From Bin87 sp965217175 (GTDB lineage Bacteria; Chloroflexota; Dehalococcoidia; Lucifugimonadales; UBA3495): 64,000 bases of DNA. Below the pieces are notes generated by a model. It was not told the DNA's origin. It ran no database searches and saw only the letters and a program-made list of their open reading frames with translations. This document shows, in pieces, positions 8,708-17,320 of this stretch (its first letter is position 1; the number at the start of each line of letters is the position of its first letter). Position numbers and translations under genes: made by a program. The DNA is taken from assembly GCA_965217175.1 (NCBI GenBank), contig OZ244251.1, positions 2,542,001-2,606,000 on the forward strand, read 5' to 3'.

Positions 8708-8951
8708 GTTTATTCCTCCGTAAATCGCGAACTCTGTCGACAGGTCCCTCCGCCAAGTTTGGCAAATCTCAGCGTCTGGCGCAACCGTTGGAACGCGATA
8801 AGTCGGTCTGAGGTGGTCAAGTGGCGTCACGTCGGGCAACGAGGGTGTCGGCGCTCGACGCGTTGCTTGCCATCGAATCACCGGCGAACGGCGTTAGGGT
8901 AGAAGCGCCGCCGTTGCGCCCGGCCTTCTCCGTAGTTATCCTTGACCTGTT

Positions 8952-10268
8952 ATGGCAGACTCAATCCCAGGAACACTGAACTCCCTCGCCAAGTTCGCCG
9001 GCGATGCAGTCAACGGCGGCACGCCCATACCGCACGCAGTCGCCGAGCAATGCCGCAACGTCATGCTCAACGCGGCGGCGGTGGCACTCGCCGGGGCGGC
9101 ACATCCGGAAGGTGTGGCGCTAAGCCGATTCGCCAGGTCTATGGGCGGCAACGGACGATGTACGATTATCGGGATGGGTTTTCGAACATCCCCGGTATAC
9201 GCGGCGCTGGTCAACGGTACGTTGGTGCGCCTGTTGGATTTCGACGACAATCCCCTCAACGCCACCAGCCATCCGACGGCCGCCGTATTTCCGGCGGTAT
9301 TGGCTCTCGGAGAAATGCACGGCGCCAGCGGCGCAAGGGTTTTATCGGCGTTTGCCGCCGGCACCGAGATAGTCGCCCGATTGTCCGAGGTGCACGGATT
9401 TTCGTCTGCGGGCACGGTGGGCGCAACGGCGGCCTGCGGGGCGCTGCTCGGCCTGACCGAAGAACAACTGGGCCACGCGCTCGGTATCGCTGTTGGTTCG
9501 GCGCGGGCGAACATCGACTACAACTCTGCCGGCGTCGGCGCGCTGCTGGGCGGCGGGCTGGATGCCATGAATGGCGTGATGGCGGCGCTGATCGCATCGG
9601 AAGGTGTTGTCGCCGCTCCTGTGGGCGAATCGCTGGAGTCATTGCAATCTGCCGGGGCGCTGGTTGATCTTGGGCGTGCCTGGCAGCTCACCGACGGCGG
9701 TATTTCGATCCACGCTTATCCGTGCCATCCGGCCAGCCACACCGCCATCGACGCTGCCCTCGGGATCATTCAGATGAACCGCTTGAATCCCGCCGACATC
9801 AGTAACGTACACGTCGGTATAACGGCAAACGCGATGGCACAACTACCCACGGTACTCCCGGCAGACGGGTGGCAGGCTCGCAGTTGTCTGGGATTCATAA
9901 CCGCCGCGACTTTGTGCCACGGCGCTCCGCTTATCAACTTCTTCTCGGACGTTGCCGTAAGCGACGAGGGGGTGCGGGCGATGATGGAACGGATTTCCGT
10001 TGAAGCCTCTGTTCCCGAATCGCCATTATCCAGGTATCCGGCTGAGTTGCAGGTAACACTGCATGACGGTCGCGTATTGCGCCATCGCGTCGATCACGCC
10101 CGCGGCACCCCCGCCATGCCCATGGATGCGGAGGAACTGGAAGCCAAGTTTCTATATTGCACCAGGTATATCCTCCCGCAGGACCACATTGAGGAAGCGA
10201 TAACCAGCTTCCGTAACATCGATCAGATTGAAAACGTTACGGGCATGGTTTCGGTACTGGGAGGATGA
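8952..10268 (+). CDS. MmgE/PrpD family protein (copy 1)
   Basis: The 438-residue protein has the MmgE/PrpD organisation: all-helical N-terminal domain with the LLDFDDN signature (near residue 95), GxxTAALGxxxAAxLxGxxxGL-like stretch in the middle, then a smaller alpha/beta domain ending GxxxPxxxxExxxKF. The family includes 2-methylcitrate dehydratase (PrpD), cis-aconitate decarboxylase and iminodisuccinate epimerase; sequence alone does not choose among them. The quinone oxidoreductase gene follows after 63 bases. No strong Shine-Dalgarno precedes the ATG. Confidence 0.8.
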   Translation: MADSIPGTLNSLAKFAGDAVNGGTPIPHAVAEQCRNVMLNAAAVALAGAAHPEGVALSRFARSMGGNGRCTIIGMGFRTSPVYAALVNGTLVRLLDFDDNPLNATSHPTAAVFPAVLALGEMHGASGARVLSAFAAGTEIVARLSEVHGFSSAGTVGATAACGALLGLTEEQLGHALGIAVGSARANIDYNSAGVGALLGGGLDAMNGVMAALIASEGVVAAPVGESLESLQSAGALVDLGRAWQLTDGGISIHAYPCHPASHTAIDAALGIIQMNRLNPADISNVHVGITANAMAQLPTVLPADGWQARSCLGFITAATLCHGAPLINFFSDVAVSDEGVRAMMERISVEASVPESPLSRYPAELQVTLHDGRVLRHRVDHARGTPAMPMDAEELEAKFLYCTRYILPQDHIEEAITSFRNIDQIENVTGMVSVLGG

Positions 10269-10331
10269 TCATCCCCCGGCGCTTCCAGCTGGCGATCGCC
10301 ACGGTTCAAGACTGCACTGAGAGGTGAAAAT

Positions 10332-11300
10332 ATGAAAGGAATCCGCGCCTATGAAATCGGTGGCCCGGAGGTTCTGAAATTCGAGGATATCCCCGAACCA
10401 GCGGCCGGGCGTGGTCAGGCCGTCGTCGCCATACAAAATATCGGAGTCAACTACACCGATGTATCCAGCCGCAAGGGCACCAACCCACCGGCTGCCTTTC
10501 CATGGACTCCCGGCCGCGAGGCATCGGGAGTGGTGGTGGCAGTGGGAGAAGGTGTGGATGAAGTTGAAGTTGGCGACCGCGTCGCTTATGCGATGCACAC
10601 TGGTTCCTACGCCGAGCAGCAGGCGGTGCCTTCGTGGCTGCTGGTTAAAATCCCCGCCGATATGGACTTTGCCACCGGCGCCGCTACGCTACTGCAGGGC
10701 ATGACGGCCCACTTCCTCGTGCATGATGTTGTTCCCCTGCACGAAGGAGACCGGGCGCTGGTGCACGCCGGCGCGGGGGGAATGGGTTTGCTGCTGATTC
10801 AAATGTTGAAGCGAATCGGCGTAGAGGTATACACCACGGTCTCCACAGGCGAAAAAGCTGAACTGGCTCGCGGAGTTGGCGCCGACACAGTGATCCTGTA
10901 CACGCAGCAGGATTTCGAAGCAGAGGTGAGGCGGATGACCGATGACGCCGGCGTGAAGGTCGTTTACGACGCGGTCGGCCAAACCACCTTTGAGAAAGGA
11001 TTGCGCATCCTGGGAAGGCGGGGCTGCATGTGCCTGTACGGACAGGCCAGCGGACCGGTGGGCCCGGTAGACTCATCGGCCCTGCGGAATGGAAGTTTGT
11101 ACCTGACCCGGCCGTCTCTTGGCGATTACACGGCAACGCGCACCGAACTTTTGCGGCGGGCGGAAGACTGTCTCGCATGGGTCCAATCTGGCGAGATCAG
11201 GCTAAACGTCAGCCTCAACCTGCCGTTGTCCGACGCCAGCGAAGCGCACCGAAGGTTGGAAGGCCGTGAAACTACCGGGAAGATCCTGCTAACGCCTTGA
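10332..11300 (+). CDS. Quinone oxidoreductase-like zinc-free MDR dehydrogenase
   Basis: The 322-residue medium-chain dehydrogenase lacks the catalytic-zinc His/Cys set. It shows an N-terminal GroES-like domain (NIGVNYTDVSSRKG, FPWTPGREASGVV) and a Rossmann domain with HAGAGGMG near residue 144, matching NADPH:quinone reductase (QOR/zeta-crystallin). Such enzymes reduce quinones or alpha,beta-unsaturated carbonyls with NADPH. A GAGAGGTG ribosome site precedes the ATG. It may be co-transcribed with the MmgE/PrpD gene, whose products could be unsaturated acids, but this link is inference. Confidence 0.85.
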   Translation: MKGIRAYEIGGPEVLKFEDIPEPAAGRGQAVVAIQNIGVNYTDVSSRKGTNPPAAFPWTPGREASGVVVAVGEGVDEVEVGDRVAYAMHTGSYAEQQAVPSWLLVKIPADMDFATGAATLLQGMTAHFLVHDVVPLHEGDRALVHAGAGGMGLLLIQMLKRIGVEVYTTVSTGEKAELARGVGADTVILYTQQDFEAEVRRMTDDAGVKVVYDAVGQTTFEKGLRILGRRGCMCLYGQASGPVGPVDSSALRNGSLYLTRPSLGDYTATRTELLRRAEDCLAWVQSGEIRLNVSLNLPLSDASEAHRRLEGRETTGKILLTP

Positions 11301-11395
11301 CCCAACTCTATTCCGGCCTCCCCAAACTGCGTCCACAACGTGACCGTACAATCACGTACTTTCGATTAGCGGGTCGGAGGTCGCCGGCCGCGCCT

Positions 11396-11443
11396 GTCAT
11401 TGAGAGCGTAGCGTGGCAATGACAAAGTCGGTACGCATGAGGC
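11396..11443 (+). repeat. Short copy of a dispersed palindromic repeat
   Basis: The stretch opens and closes with GTCATTG/CAATGAC (11396-11423), a perfect 7-bp inverted repeat, and continues with ACAAAGTCGGTACGCATGAGG. The same outer ends and downstream motif occur in the 152-bp palindrome at 35536-35687, so this looks like an internally deleted copy. It lies just upstream of the trp promoter. Confidence 0.6.
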
Positions 11444-11454
11444 AGCCTTCGTCG

Positions 11455-11484
11455 TTGACACTCGCCGGGACACCCTCATATACT
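11455..11484 (+). promoter_or_regulatory. Predicted sigma70-like promoter of the trpE leader
   Basis: TTGACA at 11455-11460 and TATACT at 11479-11484 are separated by 18 bases, both close to consensus. Transcription would begin near 11491, about 60 bases before the T-box Stem I start. Confidence 0.7.
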
Positions 11485-11549
11485 GGTCCTTGCGAAATCT
11501 GAATTACAAAAAAGCTGGGATGGGGAATAGTAAACGTCCAGCGTGGCAC

Positions 11550-11774
11550 AGAGAGCCGGGTAAGGTGCGAGCCGGCGCCAGGCGCAGAGGTTGAATGGGC
11601 CCCGGAGCCGCCTGCCGAAACTGATAGTAGGCCAGGACGTTTGGGCCACGTTAGATGCCCCCAGCGCGAGGTAGGGCGCACCACGGTGAAGAATCACCTC
11701 GTCTGCTGAATGAGACGTCGCCAGGTCTATGGCCCAAACGCCGGCGGCAATCAGGGTGGCACCACGGCCCAACG
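11550..11774 (+). ncRNA. T-box riboswitch leader, tryptophan specifier TGG
   Basis: The leader contains the canonical T-box landmarks in order. Stem I begins AGAGAGCCGGGTAAGGTGC with the complementary GCGAGCCGGC. A specifier region TTGAATGGGCCCC places TGG (Trp codon) at 11596-11598. The invariant T-box sequence AGGGTGGCACCACGG lies at 11753-11767, immediately followed by the terminator hairpin at 11775. In known T-boxes, uncharged tRNA pairs with the specifier and its CCA end pairs with the T-box bulge, stabilising an antiterminator. The Trp specifier agrees with the downstream trpE and trpG, so expression should rise when tRNA-Trp is uncharged. Confidence 0.93.
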
Positions 11775-11803
11775 GCCCGTCCCTAGAGGACGGGCTTCTT
11801 TTA
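11775..11803 (+). terminator. Intrinsic terminator of the T-box leader
   Basis: GCCCGTCC (11775-11782) pairs with GGACGGGC (11788-11795) across a 5-base loop, followed by TTCTTTTA. Its left arm adjoins the T-box sequence, the arrangement needed for mutually exclusive antiterminator and terminator folding ahead of trpE. Confidence 0.9.
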
Positions 11804-11848
11804 TTGTCCATCTCCACACCTACAACATGGCAAACAACAACTGGAATT

Positions 11849-13300
11849 ATGTACCAACCAACTCTGGAACAAGTGCGTGAAATGGCAGGCCAGGGTAATT
11901 TATGCCCGGTTTACCAAATCATAAATGCCGACCTTGAAACCCCGGTATCAGCCTACCTCAAAGTTGCCCGGCTGCCATATTCGTTTCTGCTGGAATCGGT
12001 AGCCGGCGGAGAACGCCTGGGCCGATACAGTTTTATCGGAACCGAACCGTACGACGTGTTCAGCACCGGTAGCGACCAGCCGTCTGGATCGGTTGATCCT
12101 TTGACGTTAGTTGAAAACGAGATGAACCGCTATCAGTTGATACCGTTAGAGGGCCTGCCTCCATTCCACGGTGGCGGCGTGGGTTACGTTGCCTACGATG
12201 CTGTCCACTATTTTGAACCCCGTGTGCCAATGTTGGAGTCGGACCCACAGGGATTGCCTGAATCGGTGTTTATGTTCACCGACACTCTGCTGGTGTTCGA
12301 TCACTTGCGGCACGATATCAAGGTTGTCAGCCACGCCAGGCTGGATGGAGACATTGACGCCGCATACACGGAAGCCGTGGCCAAGATAGATCGGATGGTC
12401 GACCGGCTTTCCCGCCCATTGGAACTCCCACCCGAATTGACGCGAACGCCGTCGGCGCCTGAATCGAGCGAAGCGCAGTCGAACTTCACGGTCCAGGAAT
12501 ACGAAAACATCGTGGATAAATGTATCGAGTACATCTACGCGGGTGACGTCATTCAGGTCGTGAATTCACAGCGTTTCAGCCGGCAGACCGACGCCCATCC
12601 GTTCCAGGTGTACCGCGCGCTACGGGGCAGCAATCCGTCGCCGTACATGTACTACCTCGACCTCAACGGATTCCAGATTGTCGGCGCTGCCATCGAAACG
12701 GTAGCCAAGGTCGAAGACGGCGTCGTTGCCACCCACCCAATTGCCGGCACCCGCCCACGAGGGCAGACGACTGCCGAAGACGTCGCACTGGAAAGCGAAC
12801 TCAAAAACAGCGAGAAGCAGCGCGCCGAACACATCATGCTGCTGGATCTGGGCAGGAACGATATCGGGCGAGTCAGCGTGCCAGGCACCGTCAACGTCAC
12901 CCAGTTCATGGACGTGGAGCGATTTTCGCACGTGATGCACCTGGTGTCCCATGTGGAAGGCCAGCTGAAGCCAGACATGACGCCGTACGACGCGTTACGC
13001 GCCTGTTTTCCCGCCGGCACGGTTTCGGGCGCTCCCAAAATTCGGGCAATGGAGATCATCGCTGAGGTAGAGGGTGAACGCCGCGGCCCGTACGGTGGAG
13101 CGGTCGCCTATTTCAGCTACAACGGAAACATGGATACCGCGCTGGTATTGCGGACTGGTATCTTCAAGGACGGCGTAATGTACGTGCAGGCCGGTGGCGG
13201 CGTCGTGGCGGACAGTGTTGCCGAAGATGAATACATGGAAACACGCCACAAATCCGGCGCCATGATGCGGGCCATCGCCGACGCCGAAGGATTGAACTGA
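11849..13300 (+). CDS. trpE: Anthranilate synthase component I
   Basis: The 483-residue protein has the N-terminal TrpE domain (ARLPYSFLLESV, GRYSFIG) and the chorismate-binding C-terminal domain with HPIAGTRPRG, LDLGRNDIGRV, FSHVMHLVSHVEG, FPAGTVSGAPK and QAGGGVVADS. It converts chorismate to anthranilate using ammonia from TrpG. The ATG at 11849 is used because the longer frame would run through the T-box terminator. The position normally occupied by SPE (before the GTRPRG block) reads AIE here, an unusual substitution that keeps the Glu. Expression is predicted to be T-box controlled. Confidence 0.95.
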   Translation: MYQPTLEQVREMAGQGNLCPVYQIINADLETPVSAYLKVARLPYSFLLESVAGGERLGRYSFIGTEPYDVFSTGSDQPSGSVDPLTLVENEMNRYQLIPLEGLPPFHGGGVGYVAYDAVHYFEPRVPMLESDPQGLPESVFMFTDTLLVFDHLRHDIKVVSHARLDGDIDAAYTEAVAKIDRMVDRLSRPLELPPELTRTPSAPESSEAQSNFTVQEYENIVDKCIEYIYAGDVIQVVNSQRFSRQTDAHPFQVYRALRGSNPSPYMYYLDLNGFQIVGAAIETVAKVEDGVVATHPIAGTRPRGQTTAEDVALESELKNSEKQRAEHIMLLDLGRNDIGRVSVPGTVNVTQFMDVERFSHVMHLVSHVEGQLKPDMTPYDALRACFPAGTVSGAPKIRAMEIIAEVEGERRGPYGGAVAYFSYNGNMDTALVLRTGIFKDGVMYVQAGGGVVADSVAEDEYMETRHKSGAMMRAIADAEGLN

Positions 13301-13366
13301 TCCCGGCGGATCCCGTCTCGCGCCAACCACACCCAGTTTCAACCATTTCTCCAGCCGGAGGCCGAC

Positions 13367-13807
13367 ATGCTGACATCATTTTTCCACACCGGTTTTGTCG
13401 TCAGGGACCTTGAAGCCGCCATCAGCTTCTACACCGAGGTCATGGGCCTGACACTCACTGGCCGGACCGAACGCACTGGCGAATTCCCAAGCACCCTGTT
13501 GGGATTCACCGATGCCCACATCAAGGGCGCTTTCCTGGATATGGGTGAAGGGCATCAACTGGAATTGATCCAGTACATCAATCCGGTTGGTGGAGCCGCC
13601 GAGTTTGAAAAGAACAATGTCAGGGCGGCTCACCTGGCCTTTTTCGTATCGGATATCGACCGGTTTTACGCTGACACCCGCGAGCGGGGGCTGAGCTACG
13701 GCACGCCACCCGTGGCTATGTATGACGACTCCGGAACGATGACTCGCAAAGCCCTGTATTGCCAGGACCCGGACGGCAACTGGCTGGAATTGGTGGAGTT
13801 GTACTGA
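13367..13807 (+). CDS. VOC-superfamily (glyoxalase-like) protein inside the trp locus
   Basis: The 146-residue protein has two beta-alpha-beta-beta-beta modules of the vicinal-oxygen-chelate fold. Candidate metal ligands are His7 (FFHTGF), Glu66 (QLELIQY), His89 (RAAHLAFFV) and Glu141 (GNWLELVELY), the full glyoxalase-I/epimerase set. A GGAGGCCGAC site precedes the ATG, and its TGA overlaps the trpG ATG as TGATG, so translation is coupled. Reaction is unknown; methylglyoxal detoxification, epimerase or dioxygenase-like chemistry are all possible. Its place between trpE and trpG is not standard. Confidence 0.85.
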   Translation: MLTSFFHTGFVVRDLEAAISFYTEVMGLTLTGRTERTGEFPSTLLGFTDAHIKGAFLDMGEGHQLELIQYINPVGGAAEFEKNNVRAAHLAFFVSDIDRFYADTRERGLSYGTPPVAMYDDSGTMTRKALYCQDPDGNWLELVELY

Positions 13808-14415
13808 TGTTACTGTTGCTGGACAACTACGACAGTTTCACTTACAACCTCTACCAGTATCTCGCTGAGTTGGGTGCAGACGTTACGGTGATCCGAAACG
13901 ACAAGATAACGATTCCCGAGATCCAGGAAATGGCGCCGTCTGGGATCGTGATTTCCCCCGGACCCTGCACACCCAGCGAGGCCGGCATATCCAACGAGGT
14001 CATCCAGCGCTTCGGACCGGAACTGCCGGTGCTTGGCGTATGCCTGGGGCACCAGTGCATCGGCGAGGCCTTCGGCGCTACCGTCGATCGCGCCGGCGAG
14101 ATCCGGCACGGTAAAACCTCATGGATCCACCACGACGGAGCCGGTGTGTTCGCCGGTTTGCCCACGCCATTTGAGGCCATTCGTTACCACAGCCTGGTTA
14201 TCTATCCTGAAACTGTGCCCGAGTCCCTGGAGGTGACCGCCTGGACCGACAACGGGCTGATCATGGGCGTCCGGCACAAGGAATATCCCGTTGAGGGCGT
14301 GCAGTTTCACCCGGAATCCATCATGACCGCCGTGGGCCATGACCTGCTACGCAACTATTTGAAACGGGTGGACGCCTATTGGAGCCAGGCCAGCGCCAGC
14401 GAATCCACGGCCTGA
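13807..14415 (+). CDS. trpG: Anthranilate synthase component II (glutamine amidotransferase)
   Basis: The 202-residue class I glutamine amidotransferase begins MLLLLDNYDSFTYNL, as TrpG/PabA proteins do. The catalytic triad is Cys79 (GVCLGHQCIGE), His168 and Glu170 (GVQFHPESI). It releases ammonia from glutamine for TrpE; amphibolic use in 4-amino-4-deoxychorismate synthesis is possible because no separate pabA is visible. The start overlaps the VOC stop codon. No other trp genes follow; the next gene is an MmgE/PrpD protein after 82 bases. Confidence 0.94.
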   Translation: MLLLLDNYDSFTYNLYQYLAELGADVTVIRNDKITIPEIQEMAPSGIVISPGPCTPSEAGISNEVIQRFGPELPVLGVCLGHQCIGEAFGATVDRAGEIRHGKTSWIHHDGAGVFAGLPTPFEAIRYHSLVIYPETVPESLEVTAWTDNGLIMGVRHKEYPVEGVQFHPESIMTAVGHDLLRNYLKRVDAYWSQASASESTA

Positions 14416-14497
14416 ACCACGCTGACGGATCGCAACAATAGCGTCCCCACCCACCGTTTCTGTCATAATCGCACCACTTCTGTACGAGGGAAATGTC

Positions 14498-15868
14498 ATG
14501 ACATCTATCGTCGAGTACGTGTCCAATTATTCCAACAACCTGCATTATGGCGATTTGCCGGCGGACACCGTGCATCTGCTGAAGCGGATGATAATTGACA
14601 GCATCGGATGCGCCATCGGCGCCTACAGCTCGGAACCCAGCAAGATTGCCCGCGACCTGGCTGCTGATGTGAGCAGTCGGCGCCCGTGCACCATCATAGG
14701 AACCGGCACCACCACCAGCCCTGACCTGGCAACCTTCGCCAACGGAGTGATGATCCGCTATCTGGATTTCAACGACGGTTACACAACCCTGGAATCCGGC
14801 CATCCCAGCGACAGCATCGCGGCGACACTGGCCGGCGCTGAAATGGTTGGGGCGGGTGGTCGCCGCCTGATCACCGCCACCGCGATTGCCTACGAAGGAT
14901 TCTGCAGGTTCGGCGACGCTTTCAGCATCCGGTATGTCGGATTCGACCACGTTACCAACGGGGCAATTGCCAGTTCGATGGGAGCCGCGCGGGCGATGGG
15001 TCTGTCAATGGATCAGACCCAACAGGCAATGAACCTGGGTATCGCGCCCAATATAGCGTTGGGCCAAACCCGTGTGGGCGAATTATCCCACTGGAAGGGA
15101 TGCGCTTACGCCAACGCCAGTCGCAACGCCGTATTCGCCGCCATGTTGGCCGAACGCGGCCTGACCGGCCCGGCCCCGGTGTTTGAGGGTGAATACGGAT
15201 TCTTTGCGGCCGTTACCAAAGAACCTTACGAACTGGAACGATTCGGCGGAGACAATGGCCAGCCCTTCAAGGTCCACGAATGTAATATCAAGCAATTCGC
15301 GCTGGGGCTTTATTCCCAAACGGTGGTTGAAGCGGCGCTGGCCGCCCGGCATCAGGTACCCGATTTCCGGGTTGACGACGTCGAGGACGTGCATATCCGT
15401 ACGTTGCAGAAGGCCATCGACATCATGGCTGGAGACGACGAGAAATGGCACCCAAAAACCAGGGAAACCGCCGACCACAGTATGCCCTACGCCACCGCGG
15501 TAGCCCTGACTTACGACGAATTGCATCAGGGCCATTTCGCGGACGAGTATATCAACGATGCGGGTTTGGCCAGCCTGATCAGCCGAACCCGCATCGAAGC
15601 GTCTGACGAGGCCAACCGCAGAGTGCCCGAAGCCATGTTGTGCAACCTGGACCTGCGGATGCGCGGCGGGGAAACCTACAGTTCAGAGGTGGCTCATTTC
15701 CGGGGACACCACCTGAACCCAATGACCGACGCGGAGGTGGAATCCAAATTCCGCGGCCTGTGCACCGACCTGTTGACTCCAGACCAAACCAACGAGCTGC
15801 TGGATCGGCTTTGGAATCTGGAGAAAGAGGAGGATATCGGAGCGCTGCTCCGCCTCACCAGGATTTAG
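14498..15868 (+). CDS. MmgE/PrpD family protein (copy 2)
   Basis: The 456-residue protein has the family signature RYLDFNDGY near residue 90, the central GAARAMGLSMDQTQQAMNLG helix pair, and a C-terminal domain with HPKTRETADHSMPYATAVAL, which resembles the PrpD consensus more closely than copy 1 does. It could be a 2-methylcitrate or related hydroxyacid dehydratase. A GAGGGAAATG site supports the ATG. Its last codon overlaps the convergent gene at 15865 by 4 bases. Confidence 0.83.
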   Translation: MTSIVEYVSNYSNNLHYGDLPADTVHLLKRMIIDSIGCAIGAYSSEPSKIARDLAADVSSRRPCTIIGTGTTTSPDLATFANGVMIRYLDFNDGYTTLESGHPSDSIAATLAGAEMVGAGGRRLITATAIAYEGFCRFGDAFSIRYVGFDHVTNGAIASSMGAARAMGLSMDQTQQAMNLGIAPNIALGQTRVGELSHWKGCAYANASRNAVFAAMLAERGLTGPAPVFEGEYGFFAAVTKEPYELERFGGDNGQPFKVHECNIKQFALGLYSQTVVEAALAARHQVPDFRVDDVEDVHIRTLQKAIDIMAGDDEKWHPKTRETADHSMPYATAVALTYDELHQGHFADEYINDAGLASLISRTRIEASDEANRRVPEAMLCNLDLRMRGGETYSSEVAHFRGHHLNPMTDAEVESKFRGLCTDLLTPDQTNELLDRLWNLEKEEDIGALLRLTRI

Positions 15869-16293
15869 GCGGCCGCGATTTTGGTTCCGTCCGGGTAGGT
15901 ATAACCGGATCGGTCCGAGAATCCTCCCACCGCCGGGAATATCTGGCGATACAGACCACGTCCCCTCTGTTTGACGACGGCGCCGGCCGCTTCTTTGGTC
16001 GGCGTCGGCCTTGCGTTCTGATCTTTGTAGAACTGTGACTGCAACGGGCTGTCGTTCTCCAACTCCCAGATGCAAAGGTAACGCAGGACTCCATTGGCCT
16101 GACTGTCATCAGGATCCAACTCGAACCGCCGGGCGCTGATATATCCGGGTATGGCCATCCGTTCCGGTACGTGTTCTTCGTTGTACCATTTGTTGAAGAC
16201 GGCGTCGTCGGCCTTGTCAACCTCCATCATTACCACCAGAATGGTGGTTCCGACTTGTTGGGCAGTTCCGTTGGTGCCGTTGCTGCTCGTCAT
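15865..16293 (-). CDS. Small dimeric alpha/beta-barrel-like protein (DUF4286/EthD-like)
   Basis: The 142-residue protein has a low-complexity Thr/Asn/Gly N-terminus, then a strand-rich domain with VVMMEVDKADDAVFNKWYNEEHVPERMAIPGY. The WYNxEHxPER pattern is typical of ferredoxin-like dimeric alpha/beta-barrel proteins such as EthD or DUF4286. Such proteins are often small accessory enzymes in oxidation pathways; no specific activity can be assigned. An AAGGAGGTATAAAT site precedes the ATG. It is 12 bases after the NHL gene and probably co-transcribed with it. Confidence 0.65.
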   Translation of the reverse strand: MTSSNGTNGTAQQVGTTILVVMMEVDKADDAVFNKWYNEEHVPERMAIPGYISARRFELDPDDSQANGVLRYLCIWELENDSPLQSQFYKDQNARPTPTKEAAGAVVKQRGRGLYRQIFPAVGGFSDRSGYTYPDGTKIAAA

Positions 16294-16305
16294 ATTTATA
16301 CCTCC

Positions 16306-17292
16306 TTATAGTCGCCGGTAGATCTGGACGCGATGCCGGTAACAATCGGCCACAAAAACGAGGCCATCGCTGCCGACCGTTACCGCGGTGGGCCGATAGA
16401 AGCGCCGCTTCAATTCGATATTCTGGGTCGCGGCGTTCAGCTTTTCCTCGATGTCGGGGTTGGCGTTCAGGAAAGTGCGTGCCCATCTTGATGTGCCAGA
16501 GTGGCCAATCAGGGAATCCATCACCCTCCCGGATTCGTCCAGCACCTGCACGCGGTCGTTTCGCCAATCGCACACGTAGATGCGCCCCACGCCGTCCACA
16601 GCCAGGCCATTGGGACGGCTGAATCCATCGCCGCCGTCTGTCCCGTCGAATATGGCAAGACAATTGCCATCCGGATCGAATTTCTGAATGCGATCGTTCC
16701 GCCAATCCGAAACGTACACGGCCCCTGCAGCGTCGACGGTCACTCCCCACGGCATCCGGAATTGCCCCGGTCCACTGCCTGACGAACCCCAGGACGCAAC
16801 CGGTTCACCTTGATCGGTGAAACGCTGGATCCGATCGTTGAGGGAGTCCACCACCAGCAATGTGCCATCGGAGGCGAAGGCGATCCCCGACGGGCGGTTG
16901 AGTTCGCCGGGTTCCTCTCCATACGTCCCCCAGCAACGGACAAATTCTCCCTCGGGCGTAAACACGCTGATACGATGTGTGTTTTCGTCCGACAAGTACA
17001 GATGCCCGTCCGGCCCGAAAGTAATGGACGTAATCCAAATAAACTGGCCAGGCGCCTCTCCCCAGCCAAAAAATTCACCGACGTAGTCTCCTTCGACGGT
17101 GCAACGGGACACACGCACGGCATCGGGTTGGTTGGGGTTGGCCCGGTTGGCCACATGCAGCAAACCATCGGGGCCCAGGGCAACTGAAACCGGCCCGCTG
17201 AATCCCGGCCCACCGCCCGAAAGGAGACCGATCACATCGTGATACTGATAAGCGCCAGCGACGGATAGAGGATGTTCTACAACAGTGGTCAT
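16306..17292 (-). CDS. NHL-repeat beta-propeller protein
   Basis: The 328-residue protein is a series of NHL repeats of 45-50 residues: each has a GxF/GPDG or VDAAGxVYVSDWRNDRIQxF-type segment, with six recognisable copies filling the chain. No signal peptide or catalytic motif is seen, so it is probably a cytoplasmic six-bladed propeller for binding, or a peptidyl-alpha-hydroxyglycine lyase or streptogramin lyase-like enzyme. It follows the acyl-CoA-dehydrogenase gene by 28 bases; the pair with the small barrel protein appears operonic. Confidence 0.8.
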   Translation of the reverse strand: MTTVVEHPLSVAGAYQYHDVIGLLSGGGPGFSGPVSVALGPDGLLHVANRANPNQPDAVRVSRCTVEGDYVGEFFGWGEAPGQFIWITSITFGPDGHLYLSDENTHRISVFTPEGEFVRCWGTYGEEPGELNRPSGIAFASDGTLLVVDSLNDRIQRFTDQGEPVASWGSSGSGPGQFRMPWGVTVDAAGAVYVSDWRNDRIQKFDPDGNCLAIFDGTDGGDGFSRPNGLAVDGVGRIYVCDWRNDRVQVLDESGRVMDSLIGHSGTSRWARTFLNANPDIEEKLNAATQNIELKRRFYRPTAVTVGSDGLVFVADCYRHRVQIYRRL

Positions 17293-17320
17293 GTAGGTTT
17301 CCTTGCGATATTCCTGTTAG

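Noticed and set aside
14321..14950. Minus-strand frame ending with a WPGSNRRPPVSN-like stretch
   Set aside because: It is antisense to trpG and MmgE/PrpD copy 2 and has no ribosome site.
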